From Fen-1467 sp035519475 (lineage in GTDB: Bacteria; Verrucomicrobiota; Verrucomicrobiia; Opitutales; Opitutaceae): DNA of 30,969 nt. Below are positions 1 through 8,313 of this stretch, one piece after another; the stretch's first letter is position 1; every line of letters starts with the position of its first letter. The stretch lies in assembly GCA_035519475.1 (NCBI GenBank), contig DATIWI010000224.1:1-30969 (forward strand), given 5' to 3'. The position numbers were made by a program, and so were the translations under genes. The notes beneath the pieces are model-generated. The model ran no database searches, had not been told where the DNA came from, and worked only from the letters and a program-made list of their open reading frames with translations.

Positions 1-1052
1 GCCGCCCACGCGATGTACTGGTAGGACATCTTGATCAGGCCGAGCACGGGAAGCAGGTTCAGAAAGAAGAAACCGAGGCCCAGGAGGGCATGGCGCCCCC
101 AGCCGTCACGCCGCGACCACAGCCAGCCCGCCGCGGCGCCGAGGAGGGCCCAGGGGAGGAACTGCCACGCCGATGGCGGATCGACCGCCCAGCGCGGGTA
201 GACAGGCATCAGCCCCACCGGCAGCACGCCCTTGGCGAAATAGAAGCCCACGCCGAGCCCGGAAGCGGCGAATCGTGACAGCAGACCGCCCACCGGAAGC
301 TCGCCGGCCCCAATTGCCCGTTGCTGCTGAAACCACACCGTGACGAAGCCGAACGCCAAGGACACGGCGAAGAATGCCGCGCTCGCCCGCAGAACGCCCC
401 AGCCGATCCTGCCGCGTTTCCACCAAGCGTGGACCAGGAGAATCACGGGCAACATCACCACCGAGCTCTTGCAGAGCATCGCCGCGAGAAACAGCAGGAG
501 TGCCCGCAGGTAATCCCCCGCCCGGCGCCGTGCGTCAAAGTCCAGCCACGCGCACAGTGCCAGCAGCAGGAGCGGAAGGGAGAGGGTGTTCTTGAGCTCG
601 GCAATCCACGCGACGGACTCCACCACCAGAGGATGGATGGCAAAGAGGAGTCCGCCCAACCACGCCCGCCGGAGTCCCAGCTTTCCCAGCAGGCGCCAGA
701 CCAGGAGCGCCGCGCAGAGATGCAGCCCCAGGTTGGTCAGGTGATAGCCGAGCGTCGAACGGTCTCCCCAGCACCGCCATTGCAGCCACTGCACGGTGGT
801 TTTCAGGGGCAAATAATCCGGACTGCTCGGCGCCGTCCAGATTCGCGCGAGCCCACCCGGGTCGCGCACATCCCGGGCCTCCAGAATCTCGGCGTGATCG
901 TCCCACAGCCAATCCCCCTCCATGGCCGGCGAGAAGGCCCAGCAGCCCGCCAGGAGTATCAGCAGGGCCGGTGCGAGCCAGCGCTGCCTCCGGCTCGGTC
1001 CGGCGATCGCGCGGCTCAAGGCGGCAGGTTCGTTGCTCGGCGGCGTTGGCAT
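1..1052 (-). CDS. TMTC-like membrane O-mannosyltransferase-type protein, 3' end cut by window edge
   Basis: I translated this reading frame by hand. It is open from an ATG at 1052 to the left edge, giving about 350 residues without a stop. It starts MPTPPSNEPAALSR, followed by a hydrophobic segment (WLAPALLILLAGCWAF). Next comes an acidic loop with WLWDDHAEI, where an Asp pair sits just after the first membrane helix as in GT-C transferases. The hallmark AIHPLVVESVAWIAELKNTLS follows, close to the HPLHVESVAWIAERKDVLS motif of TMTC/bacterial TPR-mannosyltransferases. Further hydrophobic helices continue to the edge (LLLFLAAMLCKSSVVMLPVILL; LLGLGFFFLNLLPVLGLIK). A TPR tail is expected beyond the edge but is not visible. 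The family is thought to move a sugar from a polyprenyl carrier to exported proteins; the substrate here is unknown. It is divergent from the paralogue starting at 1147, with 94 bp between them. No clear Shine-Dalgarno is seen. Confidence 0.85.
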   Translation of the reverse strand, partial: MPTPPSNEPAALSRAIAGPSRRQRWLAPALLILLAGCWAFSPAMEGDWLWDDHAEILEARDVRDPGGLARIWTAPSSPDYLPLKTTVQWLQWRCWGDRSTLGYHLTNLGLHLCAALLVWRLLGKLGLRRAWLGGLLFAIHPLVVESVAWIAELKNTLSLPLLLLALCAWLDFDARRRAGDYLRALLLFLAAMLCKSSVVMLPVILLVHAWWKRGRIGWGVLRASAAFFAVSLAFGFVTVWFQQQRAIGAGELPVGGLLSRFAASGLGVGFYFAKGVLPVGLMPVYPRWAVDPPSAWQFLPWALLGAAAGWLWSRRDGWGRHALLGLGFFFLNLLPVLGLIKMSYQYIAWA

Positions 1053-1146
1053 GGCATCCGTGGGCCCGGTTCCGGCTACTACCCAGCACACCGGGCGGCA
1101 CCCGGCAAGCGCTTGCGCGGAATCGGAAAACTGGTAGCTCCACCTC

Positions 1147-3606
1147 GTGGGAACTCGCGCGAACAGCCTCCCGCCGGCACCGATTGCTGGCCCCGGCGGA
1201 AGCCCGGCGCCGGAAACGCCGGTGCCGCCTCCGCCCCGGCTGATGGTGCTGCTCGCGGCCGCGGTGATCGCCCTGGCCGCCGTCGCGGCCTATTCGAACA
1301 CCTTCTCGGTGCCGCTGCTCTTCGATGATCTGCCGTCGATCACGTACAATCCTACGCTGCTGAGTCTGCGGGAGGCCCTGCTGCATCCCCCGGCCGGCTA
1401 TGGCGTCACGGTCAGCGGTCGGCCGCTGCTCAATTTCACCCTCGCCGTCAACTACGCCCTGAGCGGGACCGACGTGTGGAGCTATCACGCGCTCAACCTG
1501 CTCATCCACGTTCTGGCCGGCCTGACTCTGTTCGGCATCGTGCGGCGGACGATCATCCTCTTGAGGGGAAGGGAGCAAGGAGCAAGGGGCAAGGATGCCA
1601 CCGCCCCGGCTTCATCGCCGCCCTCCAGCCTGCCCCCTGCTCCCTCCCCCCTGCCCCGGCGCGACGACGCGAACTTCGTCGCGTTTGCGGTCGCGCTCCT
1701 CTGGACCCTGCATCCGCTGCAGACCGAGGCGGTCACCTACATCATCCAGCGGACCGAATCGCTCATGGGTCTGTTCTATCTCCTGACCCTGTATTGCTTC
1801 ATCCGGGGAGTCGAAGGGACCACAAGACCACCGACCACTGACCAGACAGACGCCGATCAAGCAGGTTCCGTGGTCCGTGGTCCGTGGTCCGGTGGCCCGG
1901 AGTCCTCTCGTCCTCTGTTTTGGTACGCCCTTTCGATCCTCTGCTGCGTCCTCGGCATGGCCACCAAGGAGGTCATGGTGACGGCGCCTGTGCTGGTCCT
2001 TCTCTACGACCGGACGTTTGTGGCCGGCAGCTTTCGCGCCGCCTGGGGCCGACGCCGTTGGGTGCATCTGGCTCTGGTCGCCACCTGGCTGCCCCTGGGC
2101 TGGCTGGTGGCCACCACCGGCGGCGATCGCGGCGGCACGTCCGGTTTCAGTGCAGAGGTCGCGCCGTGGGCCTACTGGCTGACCCAGTTCAAGGCGGTGG
2201 CAACCTATCTGAAGCTTTCGGTCTGGCCGCATCCGCTCGTGTTCGAATACGGGACGTTCTGGACGCCCCTCCTCGAGGCGCTGGCGTATGCGCTGGCTGT
2301 CGTGCCCCTCGCGGCGGCAACCCTGGTCGCCGTGCGGCGCTGGCCGGTCGGGGGATTTCTCGGGGCCTGGTTCTTCGCGATCCTGGCGCCGACCAGCCTC
2401 GTGCCGGGCACCATCCAGATGATTGTCGAACACCGCATGTACCTGCCGCTGGTGGCCGTCATCGCGCTCGTCGTCGGCGTGGGCGTCAGCTGGTTCGGGC
2501 GGACCGCCCTCGTCGTCTTCCTCGCCGCCGCGGCGATCGCCGGCGTGGCGACCCGGCAGCGCAACGCGACCTATCGCGATGACCTCGCCCTCTGGCAGGA
2601 GACCGTGGACCGGGCGCCGGGCAGCGCCATCGCCCAGAGCAACCTCGGAGCCGCTTTGTTCGCGCGGGACCGGCTGCGGGAGGCCCTGCACCACTACGAG
2701 GTGTCCTACCGACTTAACCCGAACCTCGCGTCCATCCACTTCAACCTAGGCCTGGTGCTCGTCCGGACCCAGCGCCTGTCGGAGGCCGCGGCCCATTTCG
2801 CCGAGGCGTTTCGCCTCAACCCCCGTTTCTATCCCGCCCATCACCAACTCGGCCTCACCCTGCTTCGGCTCGGCCGGCCCGAGGAAGCGCTGGCACAATT
2901 CGCGCAAGCCATCCAACTTGCGCCAGCGATGACGGAGGCCCACTACGAAGCGGGCGTTGCCCTGATGAAGCTGGGGCGCGCCGCGGACGCGATCCCCCGT
3001 TTTCGGGACGCGTTGCGCCTCAACCCGGATTATGTGGAGGCCGCCTGCGATCTGGGTGTCGCGCTGTATCAATCGAATCGCACGTCGGAGGCCGTGGAAT
3101 GTCTCCAGCAGGTATTGCGGACCCATCCGCAGATCGCCGACGCGCATTTCAATCTCGGTCTCGCGCTCGCCCAACTCGGCCGGGCCGAGGAGGCCGCCGC
3201 CCAGTACGCCGAGGCCGTGCGGATCGACCCCAAGCATCCTTCCGCCCAGCTCAACCTGGGGATCGCCCTCGCCCAGGCCGGCAGGTTGCCAGAGGCGCTG
3301 GCCCATCTCGAACAGGCGGTGCAGCTCGGACCTGATTCGCCCGACGCGCACTGCAACCTGGGCATCGCTCTTGCCGAGGCCGGCCGTCTTGACGAGGCCG
3401 TCAGCCACTACCGCACGGCGCTCCAGCTCAGGCCCGATTACGCCGGCGCGCACTACAACCTGGGCAACGCGCTGCTCGAATTGCGCCGCGTCGCCGAGGC
3501 CCGGGCGCATTTCGAAGAGGCTTTGCGCATCGATCCCCGCTTCGATCCCGCCCGCGAGGTCCTCCGCCGCCTCCCGGCGGCCGAATCCGTCGGCGCCGTG
3601 CCGTAG
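1147..3606 (+). CDS. TMTC-like membrane glycosyltransferase with nine C-terminal TPRs
   Basis: This 819-residue protein has two parts. Residues 1 to about 480 are a polytopic membrane domain of the GT-C O-mannosyltransferase/TMTC type. They show the acidic loop LLFDDLPSITYN after the first helix and the variant signature LHPLQTEAVTYIIQRTESLM. Residues about 493-798 are nine consecutive 34-residue TPRs (pattern A-x-x-NLGxAL...GRxxEAxxxxxxALxLxP), probably a docking surface for acceptor proteins. The start is GTG; an in-frame TAG at 1135-1137 excludes anything earlier, and an ATG at about 1243 just before the first helix (MVLLAAAV) is possible. The N-terminus is Pro-rich and unstructured. Two loops between membrane helices carry low-complexity inserts, each encoded by an imperfect DNA hairpin (listed separately). 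A GT9 gene follows on the same strand. The role in protein or surface glycosylation is inferred from the family. Confidence 0.85.
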   Translation: MGTRANSLPPAPIAGPGGSPAPETPVPPPPRLMVLLAAAVIALAAVAAYSNTFSVPLLFDDLPSITYNPTLLSLREALLHPPAGYGVTVSGRPLLNFTLAVNYALSGTDVWSYHALNLLIHVLAGLTLFGIVRRTIILLRGREQGARGKDATAPASSPPSSLPPAPSPLPRRDDANFVAFAVALLWTLHPLQTEAVTYIIQRTESLMGLFYLLTLYCFIRGVEGTTRPPTTDQTDADQAGSVVRGPWSGGPESSRPLFWYALSILCCVLGMATKEVMVTAPVLVLLYDRTFVAGSFRAAWGRRRWVHLALVATWLPLGWLVATTGGDRGGTSGFSAEVAPWAYWLTQFKAVATYLKLSVWPHPLVFEYGTFWTPLLEALAYALAVVPLAAATLVAVRRWPVGGFLGAWFFAILAPTSLVPGTIQMIVEHRMYLPLVAVIALVVGVGVSWFGRTALVVFLAAAAIAGVATRQRNATYRDDLALWQETVDRAPGSAIAQSNLGAALFARDRLREALHHYEVSYRLNPNLASIHFNLGLVLVRTQRLSEAAAHFAEAFRLNPRFYPAHHQLGLTLLRLGRPEEALAQFAQAIQLAPAMTEAHYEAGVALMKLGRAADAIPRFRDALRLNPDYVEAACDLGVALYQSNRTSEAVECLQQVLRTHPQIADAHFNLGLALAQLGRAEEAAAQYAEAVRIDPKHPSAQLNLGIALAQAGRLPEALAHLEQAVQLGPDSPDAHCNLGIALAEAGRLDEAVSHYRTALQLRPDYAGAHYNLGNALLELRRVAEARAHFEEALRIDPRFDPAREVLRRLPAAESVGAVP
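1565..1656. repeat. In-frame imperfect inverted repeat of GGGGCAAG/GGAGCAAG-type units
   Basis: The left arm (1565-1594) is a run of near-identical purine-rich units (GGAGCAAGG, AGCAAGGGGCAAGG). The right arm (1629-1656) reads CCTGCCCCCTGCTCCCTC and onward, whose complement is GGAGCAGGGGGCAGG. The arms therefore fold back on each other with a few A-C mismatches around a loop of about 34 nt. The insert keeps the reading frame and encodes a Gly/Arg then Ser/Pro-rich stretch in a loop between two membrane helices. It looks like a dispersed repeat rather than family-conserved coding sequence. Confidence 0.6.
1817..1893. repeat. In-frame imperfect inverted repeat of GACCAC/GTGGTC units
   Basis: The left arm (about 1817-1843) contains iterated GACCAC units with single-base variation. 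The right arm (about 1866-1893) contains GTGGTCC three times. Within them, GACCACCGACCACTGACCA pairs with the complement of the right arm at 17 of 19 positions. The insert is in frame, encodes a Thr/Asp/Gly/Ser-rich loop, and sits in the next cytosolic or periplasmic loop after the 1565-1656 element. The repeat unit differs but the architecture is the same. Confidence 0.65.
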
Positions 3607-3740
3607 GCGAAGCCGCTTCCGCCCCGCGGATCTTGGCTGGTGCCGCGCGCCGGTTGTGCGTATCAATGCGACTTCGCCACCAGCCGTGCCGGCCGTCCCG
3701 CGAATCCCCCGCCTTCTTGCAACGCCCAATCCGGATTGAT

Positions 3741-5003
3741 GTGAAGCGATTCAGCAGCAACGCGCATCTTCTGCAATGGATCGACCGCCGCATCGGCGTG
3801 CCCGTGTGCCTGCTCCTGACGGTGGCGCGCCGGCTCCGCGATCTCTTCGGGCGGCGCCCGCTGACGTCCCCCTGGCGCAGCGTGCTTTTTCTCAAGCTGA
3901 CCGAGCAGGGTTCGACCGTCCTCGCCCACGAAGCCGTGCGCCGGGCCGTGGAGCGCGTCGGCCGGGAGCAGGTCTACTTCCTCGTCTTCGAGGAAAACCG
4001 CTTCGTGGTCGATCTCCTGGGCCTGGTTCCTCCGGAAAATGTCCTGACGGTGCAGACGCGGTCCGCCTGGTCGATGGCGGCCAGCGTCTGGCAGCGGTTG
4101 CGCACGGTCCGCCGCAAACGCCTCGACGCCTGCGTCGACATGGAAGCCTTCGCCCGCTTCCCGGCGGCTCTGGCGTATCTGACGGGCGCACGCCGCCGGG
4201 TCGGTTTCCATGCCTACTTTGGCGAGGGTCCGTATCGGGGGGATTTGCTGACCCATCGGCTGCTCTACAACCCCCACCTCCATACGAGCCAGACCTTCAC
4301 GGGCCTCGTGCTCGCGCTCGACGCCGATCCGCGGCAGCTGCCCACACTGGCAATCGTGCCGCCGCCGAGCCCTCCCCTGCCCCTGTTGCGCGCCTCGCCG
4401 GAAGAGCAGGCCGGGATCCGGCAGCTCCTTGGCCGCGCCGGTAATCCGGCCGATCGGCGCCTGATTCTGCTCAATGCCAACGCCGGCGATCTCCTCCCGC
4501 TGCGCCGGTGGCCGGAGGAGAATTACGCCGCGCTGGCCCGCCGCCTGCTCGAGGTGTTCCCGGACGCCGCCGTCGCTTTCACCGGCGCACCGGAGGAAGC
4601 GCCCCGGTGCGCGGAGCTGGCCCAAGCCGTGGCCTCGCCGCGCTGCTTCTCGCTGGCCGGCCAGACCACGCTGCGCCAGCTCGTGGTCCTGTTCGGACTG
4701 GCGGAGGTGCTCGTCACCAACGACAGCGGTCCGGCCCATTTCGCCGCCCTCACGGAAATCGACATCGTCTCCCTGTTTGGCCCGGAAACTCCCCTCCTTT
4801 ATGCCGCGCCCGGTCCGCGCAACCATGCCCTGTGGGCCGGCCTCGCATGCAGCCCGTGCATCAACGCATTCAACAACCGCCAGACCGCCTGCCGCGATAA
4901 TCTCTGCATGCAGAGGATTACGGTTGACCAGGTTTTCGACGTGGTTTGCCGCATCTATCGGGAGCGGGCGGAGGCCCGCGCGCGCCCGGCTCCGCCGGCT
5001 TGA
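3741..5003 (+). CDS. Glycosyltransferase family 9 (heptosyltransferase-like)
   Basis: The protein has 420 residues from the chosen start and belongs to the GT9 (ADP-heptose:LPS heptosyltransferase-like) GT-B family. The N-terminal half contains FLKLTEQGSTVLAHEAVRRA, the usual first Rossmann strand and helix. The C-terminal half contains ILLNANAGDLLPLRRWPEEN, the nucleotide-sugar site VTNDSGPAHFAALTEIDIVS, and a late Cys cluster (CSPCINAFNNRQTACRDNLC) seen in several GT9 subgroups. I chose the GTG at 3741, giving MKRFSSNAHLLQWIDRRIG, because the residues upstream look like translated non-coding DNA. The frame stays open back to 3633, and an ATG at 3666 is the main alternative. The likely role is adding a sugar to a surface polysaccharide or lipid carrier on the cytosolic face. 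It lies 134 bp after the TMTC-like gene. Confidence 0.85.
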   Translation: MKRFSSNAHLLQWIDRRIGVPVCLLLTVARRLRDLFGRRPLTSPWRSVLFLKLTEQGSTVLAHEAVRRAVERVGREQVYFLVFEENRFVVDLLGLVPPENVLTVQTRSAWSMAASVWQRLRTVRRKRLDACVDMEAFARFPAALAYLTGARRRVGFHAYFGEGPYRGDLLTHRLLYNPHLHTSQTFTGLVLALDADPRQLPTLAIVPPPSPPLPLLRASPEEQAGIRQLLGRAGNPADRRLILLNANAGDLLPLRRWPEENYAALARRLLEVFPDAAVAFTGAPEEAPRCAELAQAVASPRCFSLAGQTTLRQLVVLFGLAEVLVTNDSGPAHFAALTEIDIVSLFGPETPLLYAAPGPRNHALWAGLACSPCINAFNNRQTACRDNLCMQRITVDQVFDVVCRIYRERAEARARPAPPA

Positions 5004-5069
5004 CACCCCGCCGGGTCAGGACTCGGGCGCGAGTCGCGGATTGCACGTGGCCCGCGGCTCCGCTACTCC

Positions 5070-5074
5070 AGGAA
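5070..5074 (+). promoter_or_regulatory. Ribosome binding site AGGAA
   Basis: AGGAA lies six bases before the ATG at 5081. It decides the start of the secreted protein, because the longer open frame running back to 4946 overlaps the GT9 gene and has no such site or sensible sequence. Confidence 0.6.
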
Positions 5075-5080
5075 CTCCGC

Positions 5081-7003
5081 ATGAGAATCTGGCCTCGTTC
5101 CTCTCGTCTCCGCCTCGCAATGTTGCTCTGTTTTCTGGCGCTTCCCGCCGCCGCCGGCGCTGCCGGGAATTACCGGAATTTCGAGGTCGCCGTCTACATT
5201 CCCGCCGGCATTGTCCGCCACCTCGCCGACCCCGCGGTCCGGCAGCGCGAATGGGAGACCATCAGCCGCCAGCTGAAGGTCGACAAAGTCTACGTCGAGT
5301 CCGAGCGCGACCGCTTGATGGCCGACGAGGCCACCCTGGAGGATTTGAAGAAGTTCTTCACGGAGCACCGCGTGCGCGTCGCGGGCGGTATCACCTATTC
5401 GGACAACACTGACGGCCAGTTCCGCTCGTTCTGCTATACGGATCCGCAGGATCGCGCGTTCATCCAGCACGTCGCCGAACTCACCGCCCGCCACTTCGAC
5501 GAGATCATCCTCGACGACTTCTACTTCGTCACCACCAAGTACGCCTCCGACATCGCGGCGAAGGGCAGCCGCACGTGGACGCAGTTCCGGCTCGATCTGA
5601 TGAACGAGGCCGCCGAGAACCTCATCCTCAAGCCGGCCCGGGCGGTCAACCCGCGGGTCAAGATCATCATCAAGTTTCCCAACTGGTACGAACACTTCCA
5701 GGGCCTGGGTTTCGATCTGGACCGGGAGTCGCAGCTCTTCGACGGCATCTATACCGGGACGGAGACCCGCGATCCCGGCATCACCGACCAGTTCCTCCAG
5801 CAATACGAGAGCTACCAGATCTTCCGCTATTTCGAGAACATCGCGCCCGGCCGGAACGGCGGCGGCTGGATCGACACCTTCGGCGTCCGCTATCTCGACC
5901 GATACGCCGAACAACTCTGGGACACCCTGCTCGCCAAGCCGCGCGAGATCACCCTTTTCAACTGGGCCGCGCTGCTGCAACCCATCCAGCCCGGGGAGCG
6001 GCCGTGGCAAGGCCAGCCCACCAGCTTCGACTATTTCAAGATCGTGCCGCCCTTCTGGCTTGGACCGGCGACGGATGCGCCGGCGCCCACCATGGCGCGC
6101 GTGGCCGCCGCCTCGCTCGAGCAGGTCGACGCCTTTCTCGGCCAGCTCGGCCGGCCGATCGGGATCAAGAGCTATAAGCCCCACCACTCCACCGGCGAGG
6201 ATTTCCTCCACAATTATCTCGGCATGCTTGGCCTGCCCATCGACCTGTACGCCACCTTCCCCACCGACGCCGACGTCGTGCTGCTCACGGAGTCGGCCAA
6301 GTTCGATCCCGACATCGTCGGAAAGATCAAGGCGCAGTTGAACGCGGGTAAGTCCGTCGTCATCACCTCGGGCCTGCTCCGCGCGCTTCAAGGCAAGGGC
6401 ATCGAGGACATTGTCGAGGTCGAGTGCTCGGAGCGTCGCATCATCGCCGACGGCTACACGACCGGTTATGGGTCTGGCGGCCGGGCCGGCCTGGGCGACG
6501 ACACCAAAGCCTCCGGGATTCTCATCCCGCAGATCCGCTTTCTCACCAACGATGCCTGGGCGCTCGTCAGCGCCATGTCCGACAATGTCGGATTTCCGCT
6601 GCTGCTGATGGACCGCTACGGCAAGGGCGTGCTCTACATCTGGACCATGCCGGACAACTTTCACCACCTGTACCGCCTGCCTCCGGTGGTCACGAGCGCG
6701 ATCAAGGATGTGTTGATGAAGGGATTCTTTGTCCGTCTCGACGGCCCGAGCCAGGTCGCGCTGTTCGCCTACGACAATCACACCTTTGTGGTCGAGTCGT
6801 TCCTGGAGCAGGAAGCCGATGTGAAGGTTTCGGTCGCCGGCGGTGCCACCAAGCTGCGCAATCTGGTCACCGGCGAGATCCTGTCTGGCGAGAAAACGCC
6901 CCCGGCCGGTCCCTGGCGGCGCGGACCAGCGCAGGAACGGCGCGTACCGTTCCACCTGTCCGTCTTGCCTCACAGCTATCTCGTATTCGCGGCCGAGCCG
7001 TAG
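5081..7003 (+). CDS. Secreted glycoside-hydrolase-like protein (TIM barrel + GATase-like + beta domain), family not recognised
   Basis: This is a 640-residue protein with a signal peptide (MRIWPRSSRLRLAMLLCFLALPAAAGAAG). Residues about 30-330 look like a TIM barrel, with strands VDKVYVES, VRVAGGITYS, FDEIILDDFYF and RVKIIIKFPNWYE, then YTGTETRD and ITLFNWAAL. The acidic pair in ILDDFYF and the E in GTETRD are the plausible catalytic acids. Residues about 360-500 resemble a glutamine-amidotransferase/trimerisation-type Rossmann fold (IKSYKPHHSTGEDFL; ADVVLLTESAKFDPDIVGKI; KSVVITSGLLRAL). The tail (VALFAYDNHTFVVESFLEQ) looks like a small beta domain. This order matches GH42-type enzymes, but I do not recognise the family and the activity is inference. 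A hairpin with a T-run follows the stop. Confidence 0.8.
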   Translation: MRIWPRSSRLRLAMLLCFLALPAAAGAAGNYRNFEVAVYIPAGIVRHLADPAVRQREWETISRQLKVDKVYVESERDRLMADEATLEDLKKFFTEHRVRVAGGITYSDNTDGQFRSFCYTDPQDRAFIQHVAELTARHFDEIILDDFYFVTTKYASDIAAKGSRTWTQFRLDLMNEAAENLILKPARAVNPRVKIIIKFPNWYEHFQGLGFDLDRESQLFDGIYTGTETRDPGITDQFLQQYESYQIFRYFENIAPGRNGGGWIDTFGVRYLDRYAEQLWDTLLAKPREITLFNWAALLQPIQPGERPWQGQPTSFDYFKIVPPFWLGPATDAPAPTMARVAAASLEQVDAFLGQLGRPIGIKSYKPHHSTGEDFLHNYLGMLGLPIDLYATFPTDADVVLLTESAKFDPDIVGKIKAQLNAGKSVVITSGLLRALQGKGIEDIVEVECSERRIIADGYTTGYGSGGRAGLGDDTKASGILIPQIRFLTNDAWALVSAMSDNVGFPLLLMDRYGKGVLYIWTMPDNFHHLYRLPPVVTSAIKDVLMKGFFVRLDGPSQVALFAYDNHTFVVESFLEQEADVKVSVAGGATKLRNLVTGEILSGEKTPPAGPWRRGPAQERRVPFHLSVLPHSYLVFAAEP

Positions 7004-7032
7004 TCCGGGCGCGCGAAAGGCGCCGGGATTTT
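7004..7032 (+). terminator. Probable intrinsic terminator
   Basis: TCCGGGCGC (7004-7012) and GCGCCGGGA (7020-7028) pair at eight of nine positions around a seven-base loop. TTTT follows directly. It starts at the stop codon of the upstream gene and is one of the few hairpins here with a T-run. Confidence 0.5.
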
Positions 7033-7111
7033 CTTGGCCGCCGCCTTGCCCCGACGGAGCGATTCCACACATTGCGCCGCGATCCACCCTCCATCCCAAC
7101 CCGCCTCGGCT

Positions 7112-8215
7112 ATGACGACGACCGCCCGCATCTCCCCGCCTCCGCCGCAATCCTTCGACCCGCCGCGCGTGCTCGACCGCCGCCGGTTTCTGGCCGTGAC
7201 GACCACGGGGTTCGCCGCGGCCATGCTGGCGCGCCCGTCGCCCGCGGCCGAGCGCGATTGGAGCGGCCACATTCCCGTCCGCTATCCTGACCCGGACGTG
7301 GTCGTGCTGAGCCCGCGCTTCGCAAAATACAAGGTCGGGGATACGGCCATCCAGCGGCTCTATACCGGCACGCTCTGGGCGGAGGGGCCGGCATGGAGCG
7401 CAGTGGGGCGGTATCTGCTGTGGAGCGACATCCCCAACGACCGGCAGCTTCGCTGGCTGGAGGACGACGGCCGCGTGAGCGTCTTCCGCCAGCCCGCTGG
7501 CAACAGCAACGGCAACACCTTCGATTTCCAGGGACGCCAGCTGGCCTGCGAGCACGGCAACCGCCGCGTCGTCCGCTACGAACATTCCGGAGCGGTCACG
7601 GTGCTCGCCGACCGCTGGGCCGGCAAACCCCTCAACGCCCCCAACGACCTCGTCGTTCATCCCGACGGCGGCGTCTGGTTCACCGATCCCGGCTATGGCA
7701 TCATGGGCAACTACGAGGGGCACAAGGCCGACCTGCAGATCAAGGAGGCCGTGTACCGCGTCGATCCCGCCAGCGGCGAGCTGAGCCTCGTGGCCGACGA
7801 TCTCCACAAGCCCAACGGCCTGTGTTTTTCGCCCGACTACCGGAAGCTCTACCTCGTCGACTCCGGCGGACCCGATCCCAAGCCGATCCAGGTGTACGAC
7901 GTCATCGACAACAAGACTCTTCGCAACAGCCGTCGCTTCGTCTCGATGGCGATGGAGGGCAAGGGGAGCGGCACGGCGGACGGCATCCGGGCGGACGTGG
8001 ATGGCAACATCTGGGCCGCGGCGGGCTGGGCGGGCGCGGGTTACGACGGCGTGCACATCTTCGCGCCCGATGGCGAACGCATCGGGCAGATCCTCCTCCC
8101 GGAGATCTGCTCCAACCTGTGCTTCGGCGGTGCCAAGCGCAACCGCCTGTTCATGACCGGCAGCCAATCGCTCTACGCAGTCTACGTGGAGACGCAGGGC
8201 GCGCATATCACGTAG
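7112..8215 (+). CDS. SMP-30/gluconolactonase/LRE family protein, Tat-exported
   Basis: The protein has 367 residues from the ATG at 7112. The N-terminus carries a twin-arginine signal (DRRRFLAVTTTGFAAAMLA), so export of a folded, metal-loaded protein is expected. The rest is a six-bladed propeller of the SMP-30/gluconolactonase family, with LWAEGPAWSAVGRYLLWSDI (metal-ligand Glu), NAPNDLVVHPDGGVWFTDPGYG (Asn ligand and the canonical FTDP) and SGTADGIRADVDGNIWAA (Asp ligand). Family members hydrolyse sugar lactones such as glucono-1,5-lactone; the substrate here cannot be told from sequence. The frame is open further upstream to 7034, but that stretch is the terminator and spacer of the previous gene. 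It stands alone between a secreted hydrolase-like protein and a peptidase. Confidence 0.85.
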   Translation: MTTTARISPPPPQSFDPPRVLDRRRFLAVTTTGFAAAMLARPSPAAERDWSGHIPVRYPDPDVVVLSPRFAKYKVGDTAIQRLYTGTLWAEGPAWSAVGRYLLWSDIPNDRQLRWLEDDGRVSVFRQPAGNSNGNTFDFQGRQLACEHGNRRVVRYEHSGAVTVLADRWAGKPLNAPNDLVVHPDGGVWFTDPGYGIMGNYEGHKADLQIKEAVYRVDPASGELSLVADDLHKPNGLCFSPDYRKLYLVDSGGPDPKPIQVYDVIDNKTLRNSRRFVSMAMEGKGSGTADGIRADVDGNIWAAAGWAGAGYDGVHIFAPDGERIGQILLPEICSNLCFGGAKRNRLFMTGSQSLYAVYVETQGAHIT

Positions 8216-8313
8216 GGCGTCAATTCTCCTCGCGCGCCGCCCCCCCATCGCCGGAGCGCCGCCGGCACGCCCAAAGGGATTGCCGGCCCATTGCCGCGCG
8301 ACATGATGACCCC

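Noticed and set aside
2622..3540. Regular 102-base periodicity that might suggest a DNA tandem repeat or CRISPR
   Set aside because: It is explained by the nine 34-residue TPR units; the DNA copies are diverged and there are no spacers.
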